From Kineococcus mangrovi (GTDB taxonomy: Bacteria; Actinomycetota; Actinomycetes; Actinomycetales; Kineococcaceae): a stretch of DNA of 64,000 bases. Under the pieces are notes generated by a model. That model did no database searches. It saw only the letters and a list, made by a program, of their open reading frames with translations, and had not been told where the DNA came from. The DNA lies in NCBI RefSeq assembly GCF_041320705.1, contig NZ_JBGGTQ010000001.1, positions 124,001 to 188,000 of the forward strand, written 5' to 3'. Shown piece by piece: positions 42,886 through 50,093 of the stretch. Position 1 is the first letter of the stretch. Each line of letters begins with the position of its first letter. Made by a program: the position numbers and the translations under genes.

Positions 42886-44160
42886 TCAGCCCCGCAACCG
42901 CTCCCAGCGGGCGACCGCCTCGGCGCGGCCGGGGTCCCCCGGGCCGAGCCGGGCCACCAGGTCCCGGGCGACGACGACGTCCCGGCGCCCGGCCCCGGTG
43001 CGGGAGAACTCCAGCAGGGCCAGGTCGTCGTCCCCCTCCAGGACGGCCGTGCGCAGCTCCAGGAGCAGCTCCTCGCGCAGGTCGCGCACCCCGGGGGCGT
43101 CGGAACCGGGCAGCAGGTCCCCGGTCCAGCCTCCGACGGCCTCCCGCAGCCGGCCCTCGCGCAGGGCCGCCCGCACGTCGAGGGCGTCGCAGCGCAGGTC
43201 GCCGAGAAGCCGGTAGGGCGCCGGGGACAGGTCCAGCCCGCCGCGGGTGCGCTCGCGCAGGACGGCCCGCAGGCGGTGCACCTCGGCCCGCACCGAGACC
43301 GGGGCCAGGTCGCGCTCGTCGAGCTCGGCCGCGAGCTGGGCGGCGGACAGCCCCGGCCCCGGGGCGAGCGCCAGGAGGAGCAGCACCTCGCTGTGCCGCC
43401 ACGACAGCGGCCGCGCGTGCCCACCGGCTGCGAGCGCCGGCACCGGCCCGAGCACGGTGAGGCGGGGCGCGGCGGGCGCGAGGGCAGCGGTGGCGGTGCG
43501 GGCACCGGGGGCGAGGCGGTGGCGCAGGGCCACGACCCGCAGCTCGGCCTCCACGGCCCCGACGGCGGCGCGGACGAACTCCAGCGCCCGCTCCCGGCCG
43601 AGGTCGTCCCCGCCGGTGAGGTCCAGGACGCCGAGGACCTGCCCGGTCGAGGGGTCGCGGACGGGGGCGGCCGAGCAGCTCCAGCCGGACACGGCGGTCG
43701 CGTAGTGCTCCCCCCGGCGCACGCGGACCGGCCGGCCCAGCGCCAGGGCGGTGCCGGGGGCGTTCGTGCCGGCGACGTCCTCGCTCCACCGGGCCCCCTC
43801 GGTGAAGGCCATCCGCTCGGCCGAGCGGCGCAGACCGGGATCGCCCTCCACCCACAGCAGCGTCCCGTCGGCGTCGCTGACGGCCATGAGCACGGGCACG
43901 CCCAGGGGCTCGGCCAGCAGCAGCCGCCGCGCCGTCGGCAGGACCGCGGCCAGGGGGTGCGCCTCGCGCCGTGCCCGCAGGTCCGAGGGGTCGGTGAGGA
44001 CCGGGGGTGCGACCCGGTCGGGGTCGAGGCCGGTGCGGCGGGCGCGCCACCAGGAGGAGGAGACGAGGTCGCGAGCCCCCGGCAGGGGCGTGCCCGCGGC
44101 GGCGCTCGCGCTCTGGGCCAGCCAGTCCTCGCGCGCCCCGGACAGCTCCCCCGACGTCAT
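42886..44160 (-). CDS. GAF-domain transcriptional regulator with SARP-like C-terminus
   Basis: 424 residues. The first 240 resemble the sensory half of AcoR-type activators (SSWWRARRTGLDPD, WSEDVAGTNAPGTALALGRPV, GVLDLTGG). The usual AAA+ and Fis parts are missing; instead LSWRHSEVLLLLALAPG to VSVRAEVHRLRAVLRE looks like a winged helix and the remainder like a bacterial transcriptional activation domain. It probably controls the aldehyde dehydrogenase operon. GGGAGG is six bases before ATG 44160. Confidence 0.82.
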   Translation of the reverse strand: MTSGELSGAREDWLAQSASAAAGTPLPGARDLVSSSWWRARRTGLDPDRVAPPVLTDPSDLRARREAHPLAAVLPTARRLLLAEPLGVPVLMAVSDADGTLLWVEGDPGLRRSAERMAFTEGARWSEDVAGTNAPGTALALGRPVRVRRGEHYATAVSGWSCSAAPVRDPSTGQVLGVLDLTGGDDLGRERALEFVRAAVGAVEAELRVVALRHRLAPGARTATAALAPAAPRLTVLGPVPALAAGGHARPLSWRHSEVLLLLALAPGPGLSAAQLAAELDERDLAPVSVRAEVHRLRAVLRERTRGGLDLSPAPYRLLGDLRCDALDVRAALREGRLREAVGGWTGDLLPGSDAPGVRDLREELLLELRTAVLEGDDDLALLEFSRTGAGRRDVVVARDLVARLGPGDPGRAEAVARWERLRG

Positions 44161-44371
44161 CCCCGACCTCCCGCCGGGACCGTCCTCGGTCCGGGCCCGA
44201 CCACGGTAGGCGGGTGCGTGCGCACCCCACAAGAGCGCCGTGACGCGACCACCGGACGACGACCCGCCGGACGGGTGGGCGGGCCCTGACGGGGGTGGGC
44301 GGGTGGGAGCATGCCGGGGCACCACCGGTGCTGTCCCGCCCCGACCACCGCCCCGACCACGAGGAGTCCCG

Positions 44372-45556
44372 ATGACCGACGGCCCGCGGCCGTTGAACCT
44401 GCGCGAGATCGCGGAGGGCCTGCGGTCCCCGCACACCTCCGAGGCGCGCCCGCGCCGGGTGGCGCCGCTGCTGCCGGCCTCCCGCGCGGACGAGCTGGCC
44501 CGCTGGCTGGCCGGGACGCAGGACCGGGACGTGGCCGTGCCGCTGGACCGCGTCCGCCTCGTGGTGTTCGCCGGCGACCACGGCGTGGCCGCGCGCGGCA
44601 TCTCGCGCCTGGAGCCGGGCTGGACCGCCTCGGCCGTGCGGGACCTCGTCGCCGGGCGCGGGCCGGTCGCCGCCCTCGCCGCGCAGGTCGGCGCCCGGGT
44701 CGAGGTGCACGCCGTGGGGGTGGACTGGGGCGCGCGGGGGCCCGTCGACGTCCCGGCGTCCGTGCTGGCCGGGGCGCTGCACCCCTCGGGCGACATCGCC
44801 CGCGAGGACGCCCTCACCGAGGCCGAGGTCGAGGACGCGGTGCGCGCGGGGGCCGCGGTGGCCGACGCCGCGGTCGACGCCGGGGTCGACCTGCTGGTGC
44901 TGGGCGACCTGGGCGTGGGCGCCACGGCCGTCGCCTCGACGGTGGTGGCGGTGTGCCTGCGCAAGGGCGCCGTCGACGTCGTGGGGCGCGGCAGCGGGAT
45001 CGACGACGACGCCTGGATGCGCAAGACCGCGGCGGTGCGCGACGCCGTCCGCCGCGGCCGCAAGCTGGCCACGCGCCCGACCGCCGTCCTGCAGGCCGTG
45101 GGCAGCGCCGACGTCGCCGCGGCCGTCGGGTTCCTCCTGCGCTCGGCCGCGCGGCGCACCCCGGTGCTGCTCGACGGCAGCCTCGGCACCGCCGCGGCCC
45201 TGCTGGCCTCGCGCGGGGTCCCGGGGGCGGAGAAGTGGTGGCGGCTCGGGGCGGCCACGGCCGAGCCGGCGCAGGCGCTGGCCTCCGAGCGGCTCAAGCT
45301 GCCTCCCGTGCTCGAGCTCGGGGCCGGCCGCGGCGGCGGGGCCGGCGCGCTGGCCGCGGTGGGGGTGCTGCGGGCGGCGCAGGCGCTGGCGGCGGCCGAC
45401 GAGGCCGAGCTGCCGCCGCTCCCCGAAGCCGAGCCCGAGCCTCAGCCCGAAGCCGAGCCCGAAGCCGAGGCCGAAGCCGAGGCCGAGGCCGAGGCCGAGG
45501 CCGAGCCTCAGCCCGAGGCCGGTCCCGGCGAGGAGAGCACCCGCCCGAACGTGTGA
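44372..45556 (+). CDS. CobT-like phosphoribosyltransferase homologue with altered active site and acidic repeat tail
   Basis: 394 residues. The fold of nicotinate-nucleotide:dimethylbenzimidazole phosphoribosyltransferase is clear from FAGDHGVAARGIS, the glycine-rich LGDLGVGATAVAS and PVLLDGSLGTAAALLA. In canonical CobT the second segment reads GxMGIGNTT and the late loop LGEGxGA carries the catalytic Glu; here they read LGVGATA and GRGGGAGA, so that Glu is Gly. After it comes a 35-residue run of Glu-Ala/Pro repeats (residues about 350-385). GAGGAG lies five bases before ATG 44372. No other cobalamin genes adjoin it. It may have lost or changed the B12 function. Confidence 0.8.
   Translation: MTDGPRPLNLREIAEGLRSPHTSEARPRRVAPLLPASRADELARWLAGTQDRDVAVPLDRVRLVVFAGDHGVAARGISRLEPGWTASAVRDLVAGRGPVAALAAQVGARVEVHAVGVDWGARGPVDVPASVLAGALHPSGDIAREDALTEAEVEDAVRAGAAVADAAVDAGVDLLVLGDLGVGATAVASTVVAVCLRKGAVDVVGRGSGIDDDAWMRKTAAVRDAVRRGRKLATRPTAVLQAVGSADVAAAVGFLLRSAARRTPVLLDGSLGTAAALLASRGVPGAEKWWRLGAATAEPAQALASERLKLPPVLELGAGRGGGAGALAAVGVLRAAQALAAADEAELPPLPEAEPEPQPEAEPEAEAEAEAEAEAEAEPQPEAGPGEESTRPNV
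45421..45528 (+). repeat. GAGGCC/GAAGCC hexamer tandem repeat in the CobT-like gene
   Basis: Short tandem repeats of GAGGCC and GAAGCC, with CCCGAG variants, encode alternating Glu-Ala and Glu-Pro. The array is in frame and probably expands and contracts by slippage in units of two codons. The antisense GNAT gene ends inside it. Confidence 0.8.
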
Positions 45557-46203
45557 CCGGTGGGCGAGCGGTCGAGCTCGGTGAACCCGGTGCGGCGGTA
45601 GAACGCCACCGCACCGGGGTTGGCGGCCGAGACCCCGAGGTGCACCCCGGGCGAGCCCGCGGCGGCCAGCTGCGCGCAGAGCCTCTCGACGAGCAACCGG
45701 CCCACCCCGCGCCCCTGCAGCCGGGGCAGCAGGTCGACGTGCAGGTGGGAGGGGAAGGGCGAGGGCCGCCGCGCCCACAGCGGGTCCGGCCGCACGCCCT
45801 CGTGGACCGTCCGCAGCAGCGGCTCGTCGTAGGTGCCGACGTACCCGTCCTCCGGACGCGGGTAGCGCCGGCGCAGCGGGGGCCACCAGTGCTCCTCGCG
45901 CCAGGCCTCGAAGCGCGCGGTGTCGAGGCAGCCCAGGAGGTAGCCGGCGGGCCCCTGCACGTCGAGGACGAGCGTGCCGAAGGAGACCCCTTCGACGCGG
46001 TAGGCGTGCGCGTACGGGGTCGCGTAGACGTCGCCGAGCAGGCCCGGGAAGGCCGTGCGCCCGCTCGCGTCGCCACCGCTGTCCCCCGTCAGCCGGCACA
46101 GGTCCGACAGCACCGGGGCGTCCGCGGGCACGACGGACCGCCACCGGACCCCCGGCCGGACCTCCTGCTCGGTCCCGGCCCCCTCGTCCCCGACTGCGCG
46201 CAC
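45508..46203 (-). CDS. GNAT family N-acetyltransferase
   Basis: 231 residues. The acetyl-CoA loop is LQGRGVGRLL, with HVDLLP upstream and NPGAVAFYRRTGF downstream, the layout of GNAT enzymes. The N-terminal half (WWPPLRRRYPRPEDGYVGTYDEP) resembles the acetyltransferases sometimes fused to glycosidases. Substrate unknown. It overlaps the end of the convergent CobT-like gene by 49 bases. Confidence 0.85.
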   Translation of the reverse strand: MRAVGDEGAGTEQEVRPGVRWRSVVPADAPVLSDLCRLTGDSGGDASGRTAFPGLLGDVYATPYAHAYRVEGVSFGTLVLDVQGPAGYLLGCLDTARFEAWREEHWWPPLRRRYPRPEDGYVGTYDEPLLRTVHEGVRPDPLWARRPSPFPSHLHVDLLPRLQGRGVGRLLVERLCAQLAAAGSPGVHLGVSAANPGAVAFYRRTGFTELDRSPTGHTFGRVLSSPGPASG

Positions 46204-46213
46204 GCGGTCACGT

Positions 46214-46219
46214 TAAGGT
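46214..46219 (+). promoter_or_regulatory. -10 element (TAAGGT) for pepA, leaderless type
   Basis: TAAGGT, six bases before GTG 46226. Confidence 0.5.
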
Positions 46220-46225
46220 GCCCGG

Positions 46226-47728
46226 GTGCCGCGTCTCCTCCTCAGCAGCAAGTCCGTCAAGAGCGTGTCGGTGGACGCCCTGGTGCTCGGGCTGACCCCC
46301 GCCGCCGCGGGCGCGAAGTCCGCCGCCCCCGTCCTGCTGGGGGGTGAGGACCTGCCCCGCGCGACCCGCTCGGCGCTCGTCGACGCCGCCGGGGCCCTGG
46401 GGGCGACGGGCGCCGCCGGTCAGGTCCACCTCGTGCCGGGTGTCGCGGGGCTGGGCACCAGGCTCGTCGCCCTGGCCGGGACGGGGGCCGACCCCGACGC
46501 CGAGGCGCTGCGCCGCGCCGCCGGTGCGGCCGTGCGCGCCCTCGCCGGGCACCGCCGCGTCGCCCTCGCCCTCCCCGTGCCGGACGCCGTCACCGCCGCG
46601 GCCCTCGCCGAGGGCGCGGCCCTGGGCGCGTACGCCTTCACCCGCTACCGCGCCGCGACGCGCGAGCCGGTCGCCGAGGTGACGCTCCTGGTCGACAAGC
46701 CCCGCGACAAGGCGCTGCGCGCCGCCGTCGACCGCGCCGGCGTGGTCGCCACCGCCGTCCACACGGCCCGGGACCTGATCAACACCGCCCCCGCCGACCT
46801 CGCGCCCGAGGACCTGGCGCAGGCCGCCGCGCAGGCGGCGGCCGGCACGTCGCTCGCCGTGCGCGTCCTGGACGAGGAGGCGCTCGCGGCCGGCGGGTAC
46901 GGCGGCATCCTCGGCGTCGGCCAGGGCTCCGCCCGCCCGCCCCGCCTGGTGGTGCTGGAGCACGCCCCGGCGCGGGCGAAGGGGCACCTCGCCTTCGTCG
47001 GCAAGGGCATCACGTTCGACTCCGGCGGTCTGTCCATCAAGCCGGCGGCCGGCATGGAGACGATGAAGAGCGACATGTCGGGGGCCGCCGCCGTGCTCGC
47101 CGCCGTCCGCGCCGTCGCCGAGCTCGACCTGCCGGTGAAGGTGACCGGCTGGCTGGCCGTGGCCGAGAACATGCCCTCGGGCACGGCGATCCGCCCCTCC
47201 GACGTCCTGACGATGTTCGGTGGGACGACCGTCGAGGTGCTCAACACCGACGCCGAGGGTCGCCTCGTGCTGGGAGACGCCCTGGTCGCGGCCTCGGACG
47301 AGCAGCCCGACGCGATCGTCGACGTCGCCACCCTCACGGGGGCGCAGGTGGTCGCGCTGGGGAACCGGGTCTCGGGCGTCATGGGCAACGACGAGACCTT
47401 CCGGGCGGCCGTGCTCGCGGCGGCCGGACGTGCCGGGGAGTCGTTCTGGCCGATGCCGCTGCCCGAGGAGCTGCGCGCCACGCTCGACTCGCCCGTCGCC
47501 GACCTGGCGAACATCGGTGACCGGGCGGGCGGGATGCTCGTCGCCGCGGTGTTCCTGCGCGAGTTCGTGGGCACGGGCCCGGCCGGTGCACCGATCCCGT
47601 GGGCGCACCTGGACATCGCCGGTCCCGCGTTCGCCACGGGTGAGCCGTGGGGCTACACGCACCGCGGCGGCACCGGCGTGGCGGTGCGCACCCTGGTCGC
47701 GCTCGCGGAGGACCACGCCCGCCGCTGA
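46226..47728 (+). CDS. pepA: Leucyl aminopeptidase, M17 family
   Basis: 500 residues. The M17 catalytic half has VGKGITFDSGGLSIKP, MKSDMSGAAAV and NTDAEGRLVLGDAL, containing the two-metal ligands and catalytic Lys and Arg. It releases N-terminal residues from cytoplasmic peptides. In mycobacteria pepB occupies the same spot before the lipoyl E2 gene. Confidence 0.95.
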   Translation: MPRLLLSSKSVKSVSVDALVLGLTPAAAGAKSAAPVLLGGEDLPRATRSALVDAAGALGATGAAGQVHLVPGVAGLGTRLVALAGTGADPDAEALRRAAGAAVRALAGHRRVALALPVPDAVTAAALAEGAALGAYAFTRYRAATREPVAEVTLLVDKPRDKALRAAVDRAGVVATAVHTARDLINTAPADLAPEDLAQAAAQAAAGTSLAVRVLDEEALAAGGYGGILGVGQGSARPPRLVVLEHAPARAKGHLAFVGKGITFDSGGLSIKPAAGMETMKSDMSGAAAVLAAVRAVAELDLPVKVTGWLAVAENMPSGTAIRPSDVLTMFGGTTVEVLNTDAEGRLVLGDALVAASDEQPDAIVDVATLTGAQVVALGNRVSGVMGNDETFRAAVLAAAGRAGESFWPMPLPEELRATLDSPVADLANIGDRAGGMLVAAVFLREFVGTGPAGAPIPWAHLDIAGPAFATGEPWGYTHRGGTGVAVRTLVALAEDHARR

Positions 47729-47747
47729 CCGGTGGAGGTCGGGGGGT

Positions 47748-47761
47748 CCCCCGAAAGGGGG
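47748..47761 (+). terminator. Possible pepA terminator hairpin
   Basis: CCCCC-GAAA-GGGGG, with a stable GNRA-type tetraloop, 19 bases past the pepA stop. Confidence 0.4.
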
Positions 47762-47929
47762 GCGCCCGTTGACCGGGAACGGACCGGGGGGATCCGGACC
47801 GGTCATCGGCTGGGATCGTTTCCGGACCCCGAAGCATTGTGCCGCAAGGGATTCACCACACCTTCCTGGGGCCGCGACGGCTCGACTGCTCCAGACGGGT
47901 GATCCTCGCCCCTCGGGCTCCGCACACGA

Positions 47930-47951
47930 TGAGCAACTACCTATATGCTCA
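47930..47951 (+). promoter_or_regulatory. AT-rich promoter candidate within a dyad
   Basis: TGAGCA (47930-47935) and TGCTCA (47946-47951) flank a ten-base AT-rich core. TATGCT at 47944-47949 could be a -10 hexamer; no -35 is visible. Confidence 0.35.
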
Positions 47952-48010
47952 CCGTGACGGCCTAGTTCGGGGGCGTCACATCCGACCGGTCCGGTTCTCT
48001 CAACCAGACT

Positions 48011-48033
48011 CCCCGGTGTGCACCGGGGCACAC
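48011..48033 (+). promoter_or_regulatory. Two overlapping dyads in the leader of the RKES gene
   Basis: CCCCGGTG-TG-CACCGGGG (48011-48028) and GTGTGC-ACCGGG-GCACAC (48016-48033) cannot form at once. They end six bases before the GGAGG ribosome site, so they could be alternative leader hairpins or a protein-binding site. Confidence 0.4.
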
Positions 48034-48047
48034 GTCACGGAGGCACC

Positions 48048-48428
48048 ATGTCCACCCGTCAGACCACCTCTGCCGCCCGCGGTCCCCTGCAGCGCCTCGC
48101 CCGCACGGCAGCCCTCTCCCTCACCGCGGCCGCCGTCATCGCCGGCGGCGGGCTCGGTGCGGCGGCCTCGGCCTCCGCCGCCCCCTCCGCCACCCTGACG
48201 GTGACGAAGACGGCCCCCGGCCTCAAGGGCTCCTACGACACCCAGCGCAAGGAGAGCTCCACCGACCGCAAGGAGAGCTCCACGGACCGCAAGGAGTCGA
48301 CGGTCACCCGCAAGGAGAGCTCCACCGACCGCAAGGAGTCGACGGTCACCCGCAAGGAGTCGGTCGTGACCCGCAAGGAGAGCACGGTCGAGCGCAAGGA
48401 GTCCTGGACCGCCGAGAAGGAGCGCTGA
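48048..48428 (+). CDS. Secreted protein of eight RKES heptapeptide repeats
   Basis: 126 residues, not recognised. A clear signal peptide (basic start, hydrophobic 20-40, ASASAAPSA cleavage region near residue 45) is followed by a 20-residue spacer and eight contiguous heptads starting at Arg67, each R-K-E-S-x-x-x, where the last three positions are STD, TVT, VVT, TVE or WTA; the protein ends EKER. Repeats are dense in both Lys/Arg and Glu, with hydroxyl residues between, and have no Cys, Gly or Pro. They may form a charged single helix or an extended wall-associated polymer. GGAGG four bases before ATG 48048 is a strong ribosome site. A 13-bp stem-loop follows. Confidence 0.75.
   Translation: MSTRQTTSAARGPLQRLARTAALSLTAAAVIAGGGLGAAASASAAPSATLTVTKTAPGLKGSYDTQRKESSTDRKESSTDRKESTVTRKESSTDRKESTVTRKESVVTRKESTVERKESWTAEKER
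48246..48413 (+). repeat. Eight 21-bp tandem repeats encoding RKES heptads
   Basis: Eight in-frame 21-base units, each starting CGCAAGGAG. Units alternate between an AGCTCCACCGAC ending and a TCGACGGTCACC ending, so copies were probably duplicated in pairs. There are no spacers, so this is not a CRISPR array. Confidence 0.9.
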
Positions 48429-48470
48429 GCGAGCCGGACCCGAGCTCGGCACCCCCCGACACGAGCTGGT

Positions 48471-48509
48471 CGGACGGCACCTCCCCCCTGCCGGGAGAGG
48501 TGCCGTCCG
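48471..48509 (+). terminator. Terminator of the RKES gene
   Basis: A perfect 13-bp stem (CGGACGGCACCTC and complement) with a 13-base loop, 42 bases past the stop. Confidence 0.7.
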
Positions 48510-48645
48510 CGCGTTCGGGGTCAGGTCCCACGCCCACCCCGTCGCGGCGGACGCACCGCGGCGCCCCCCTCGCGCTCCGCCGGAGGCGTGGTGAGAGGAT
48601 CGCGACGGAGCAGTCACCAGCACAAGCCGACCTCAGGAGCATTTC

Positions 48646-50025
48646 GTGGCAGGTGCCGCCGGGCAGGAGTACGACGTCGTCATCCTCGGGGGAGGCAGTG
48701 GGGGCTACGCCGCCGCCCTGCGCGCCGCCGAGCTCGGGCTCTCCGTGGCCCTCGTGGAGAAGGACCTGCTGGGAGGGACCTGCCTGCACCGCGGCTGCAT
48801 CCCCACCAAGGCCCTCCTGCACGCGGCCGAGGTCGCGGACACCGCTCGCGAGTCCGAGACGTTCGGCGTGCGCGCCAGCCTCGACTCCATCGACATGGCG
48901 GGCGTCAACAAGTACAAGGACGGGATCGTCTCCCGCCTCCACAAGGGCCTCCAGGGTCTGGTGAAGTCCCGCAAGGTCGAGCTCGTGGCCGGCACCGGCG
49001 AGCTGGTCGCCAAGAACACCGTCGAGGTCGACGGCACCCGTTACGTCGGCAAGCACGTCGTCCTGGCCTCCGGGTCGTACTCCCGCAGCCTGCCGGGCCT
49101 CGAGATCGGCGGCCGGGTCATGACGAGCGAGCAGGCGCTCGCCCTCGACACCGTGCCCGAGCGCGTCGTGGTCCTCGGCGGCGGCGTCATCGGCGTGGAG
49201 TTCGCCAGCGTGTGGCGCTCCTTCGGCGCCGAAGTCACCATCGTCGAGGCCCTGCCCCACCTCGTGCCCCTGGAGGACGAGGCCGCGAGCAAGGCGCTCG
49301 AACGGGCCTTCCGCAAGCGCGGCATCGCGTTCTCGCTGGGCGTCCGCTTCGCCGGTGTCGAGCAGTCCGACAGCGGTGTCGTCGTGAAGCTCGAGGACGG
49401 CAAGACCTTCGAGGCCGACCTCATGCTCGTCGCCGTCGGCCGCGGCCCGAACACCGCCGGCCTCGGCTACGAGGAGCAGGGCATCACGATGGACCGCGGG
49501 TTCGTCCTCACCGACGAACGGCTGCGGACCAACGTCGAGGGCGTCTACGCCGTCGGCGACATCGTCCCCGGCCTGCAGCTGGCGCACCGCGGCTTCGCCC
49601 AGGGCATCTTCGTCGCCGAGGACATCGCCGGGCTCGACCCGCAGCCGATCGACGAGCTGGGCATCCCCAAGGTCACCTACTGCGAACCGGAGGTGGCCTC
49701 GGTCGGCCTCACCGAGGCCAAGGCGCGGGAGAAGTACGGCGACGTCGACGTCCTGGAGTACAACCTCGGCGGCAACGGCAAGAGCCAGATCCTCGGCACC
49801 ACGGGTTTCGTGAAGCTGGTGCGCCAGAAGGACGGTCCGGTCGTCGGCGTCCACATGGTGGGGTCGCGCATGAGCGAGCAGGTCGGCGAGGCCCAGCTCA
49901 TCGTCAACTGGGAGGCCTACCCGCAGGACGTGGCGAACCTCGTCCACACGCACCCGACGCAGAACGAGGCCGTCGGCGAGGCCTTCCTCGCGCTGGCCGG
50001 CAAGCCCCTGCACTCGCACGCGTAG
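48646..50025 (+). CDS. lpdA: Dihydrolipoyl dehydrogenase (E3)
   Basis: 459 residues. FAD motif [10 protein letters not shown], redox-active disulfide [16 protein letters not shown] motif [11 protein letters not shown] and C-terminal HTHPTQNEA with the His-Glu pair. It reoxidises dihydrolipoyl groups on E2 of 2-oxo acid dehydrogenases. AGGAG lies five to nine bases before GTG 48646. The E2 gene follows after 68 bases. Confidence 0.97.
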   Translation: MAGAAGQEYDVVILGGGSGGYAAALRAAELGLSVALVEKDLLGGTCLHRGCIPTKALLHAAEVADTARESETFGVRASLDSIDMAGVNKYKDGIVSRLHKGLQGLVKSRKVELVAGTGELVAKNTVEVDGTRYVGKHVVLASGSYSRSLPGLEIGGRVMTSEQALALDTVPERVVVLGGGVIGVEFASVWRSFGAEVTIVEALPHLVPLEDEAASKALERAFRKRGIAFSLGVRFAGVEQSDSGVVVKLEDGKTFEADLMLVAVGRGPNTAGLGYEEQGITMDRGFVLTDERLRTNVEGVYAVGDIVPGLQLAHRGFAQGIFVAEDIAGLDPQPIDELGIPKVTYCEPEVASVGLTEAKAREKYGDVDVLEYNLGGNGKSQILGTTGFVKLVRQKDGPVVGVHMVGSRMSEQVGEAQLIVNWEAYPQDVANLVHTHPTQNEAVGEAFLALAGKPLHSHA

Positions 50026-50093
50026 CCGACCGACCCCCTGAACCCGCGGCGTCCCCCAGGCGCCGGAGACCGTCCGTGAGGAGAACCGAACAG

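Larger units (their letters stand above)
47729..48047. other. Intergenic region upstream of the RKES repeat protein gene
   Basis: 319 bases without a gene. It begins with a G-rich stretch holding CCCCC-GAAA-GGGGG (47748-47761), a tetraloop hairpin that may terminate pepA. A locally AT-rich patch at 47935-47949 (ACTACCTATATGCT) is unusual for this genome and includes a TATGCT -10 candidate; it is framed by the dyad TGAGCA/TGCTCA. Close to the start codon are two overlapping dyads (48011-48033). Confidence 0.5.

Noticed and set aside
44161-44371. Cobalamin riboswitch before the CobT-like gene
   Set aside because: No B12-box-like sequence is visible and the spacer is shared with the divergent regulator.
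42698-46144. An open frame of 1148 codons on the minus strand
   Set aside because: It runs through the dehydrogenase start, the regulator and the CobT-like gene, is extremely rich in Arg, Ala, Gly and Pro, and shows no domain. Long shadow frames are expected at this GC content.
48246-48413. Tandem 21-bp units taken as a CRISPR-like array
   Set aside because: There are no spacers, the period is 21 bases throughout, and the units are in frame in a gene with signal peptide and ribosome site.
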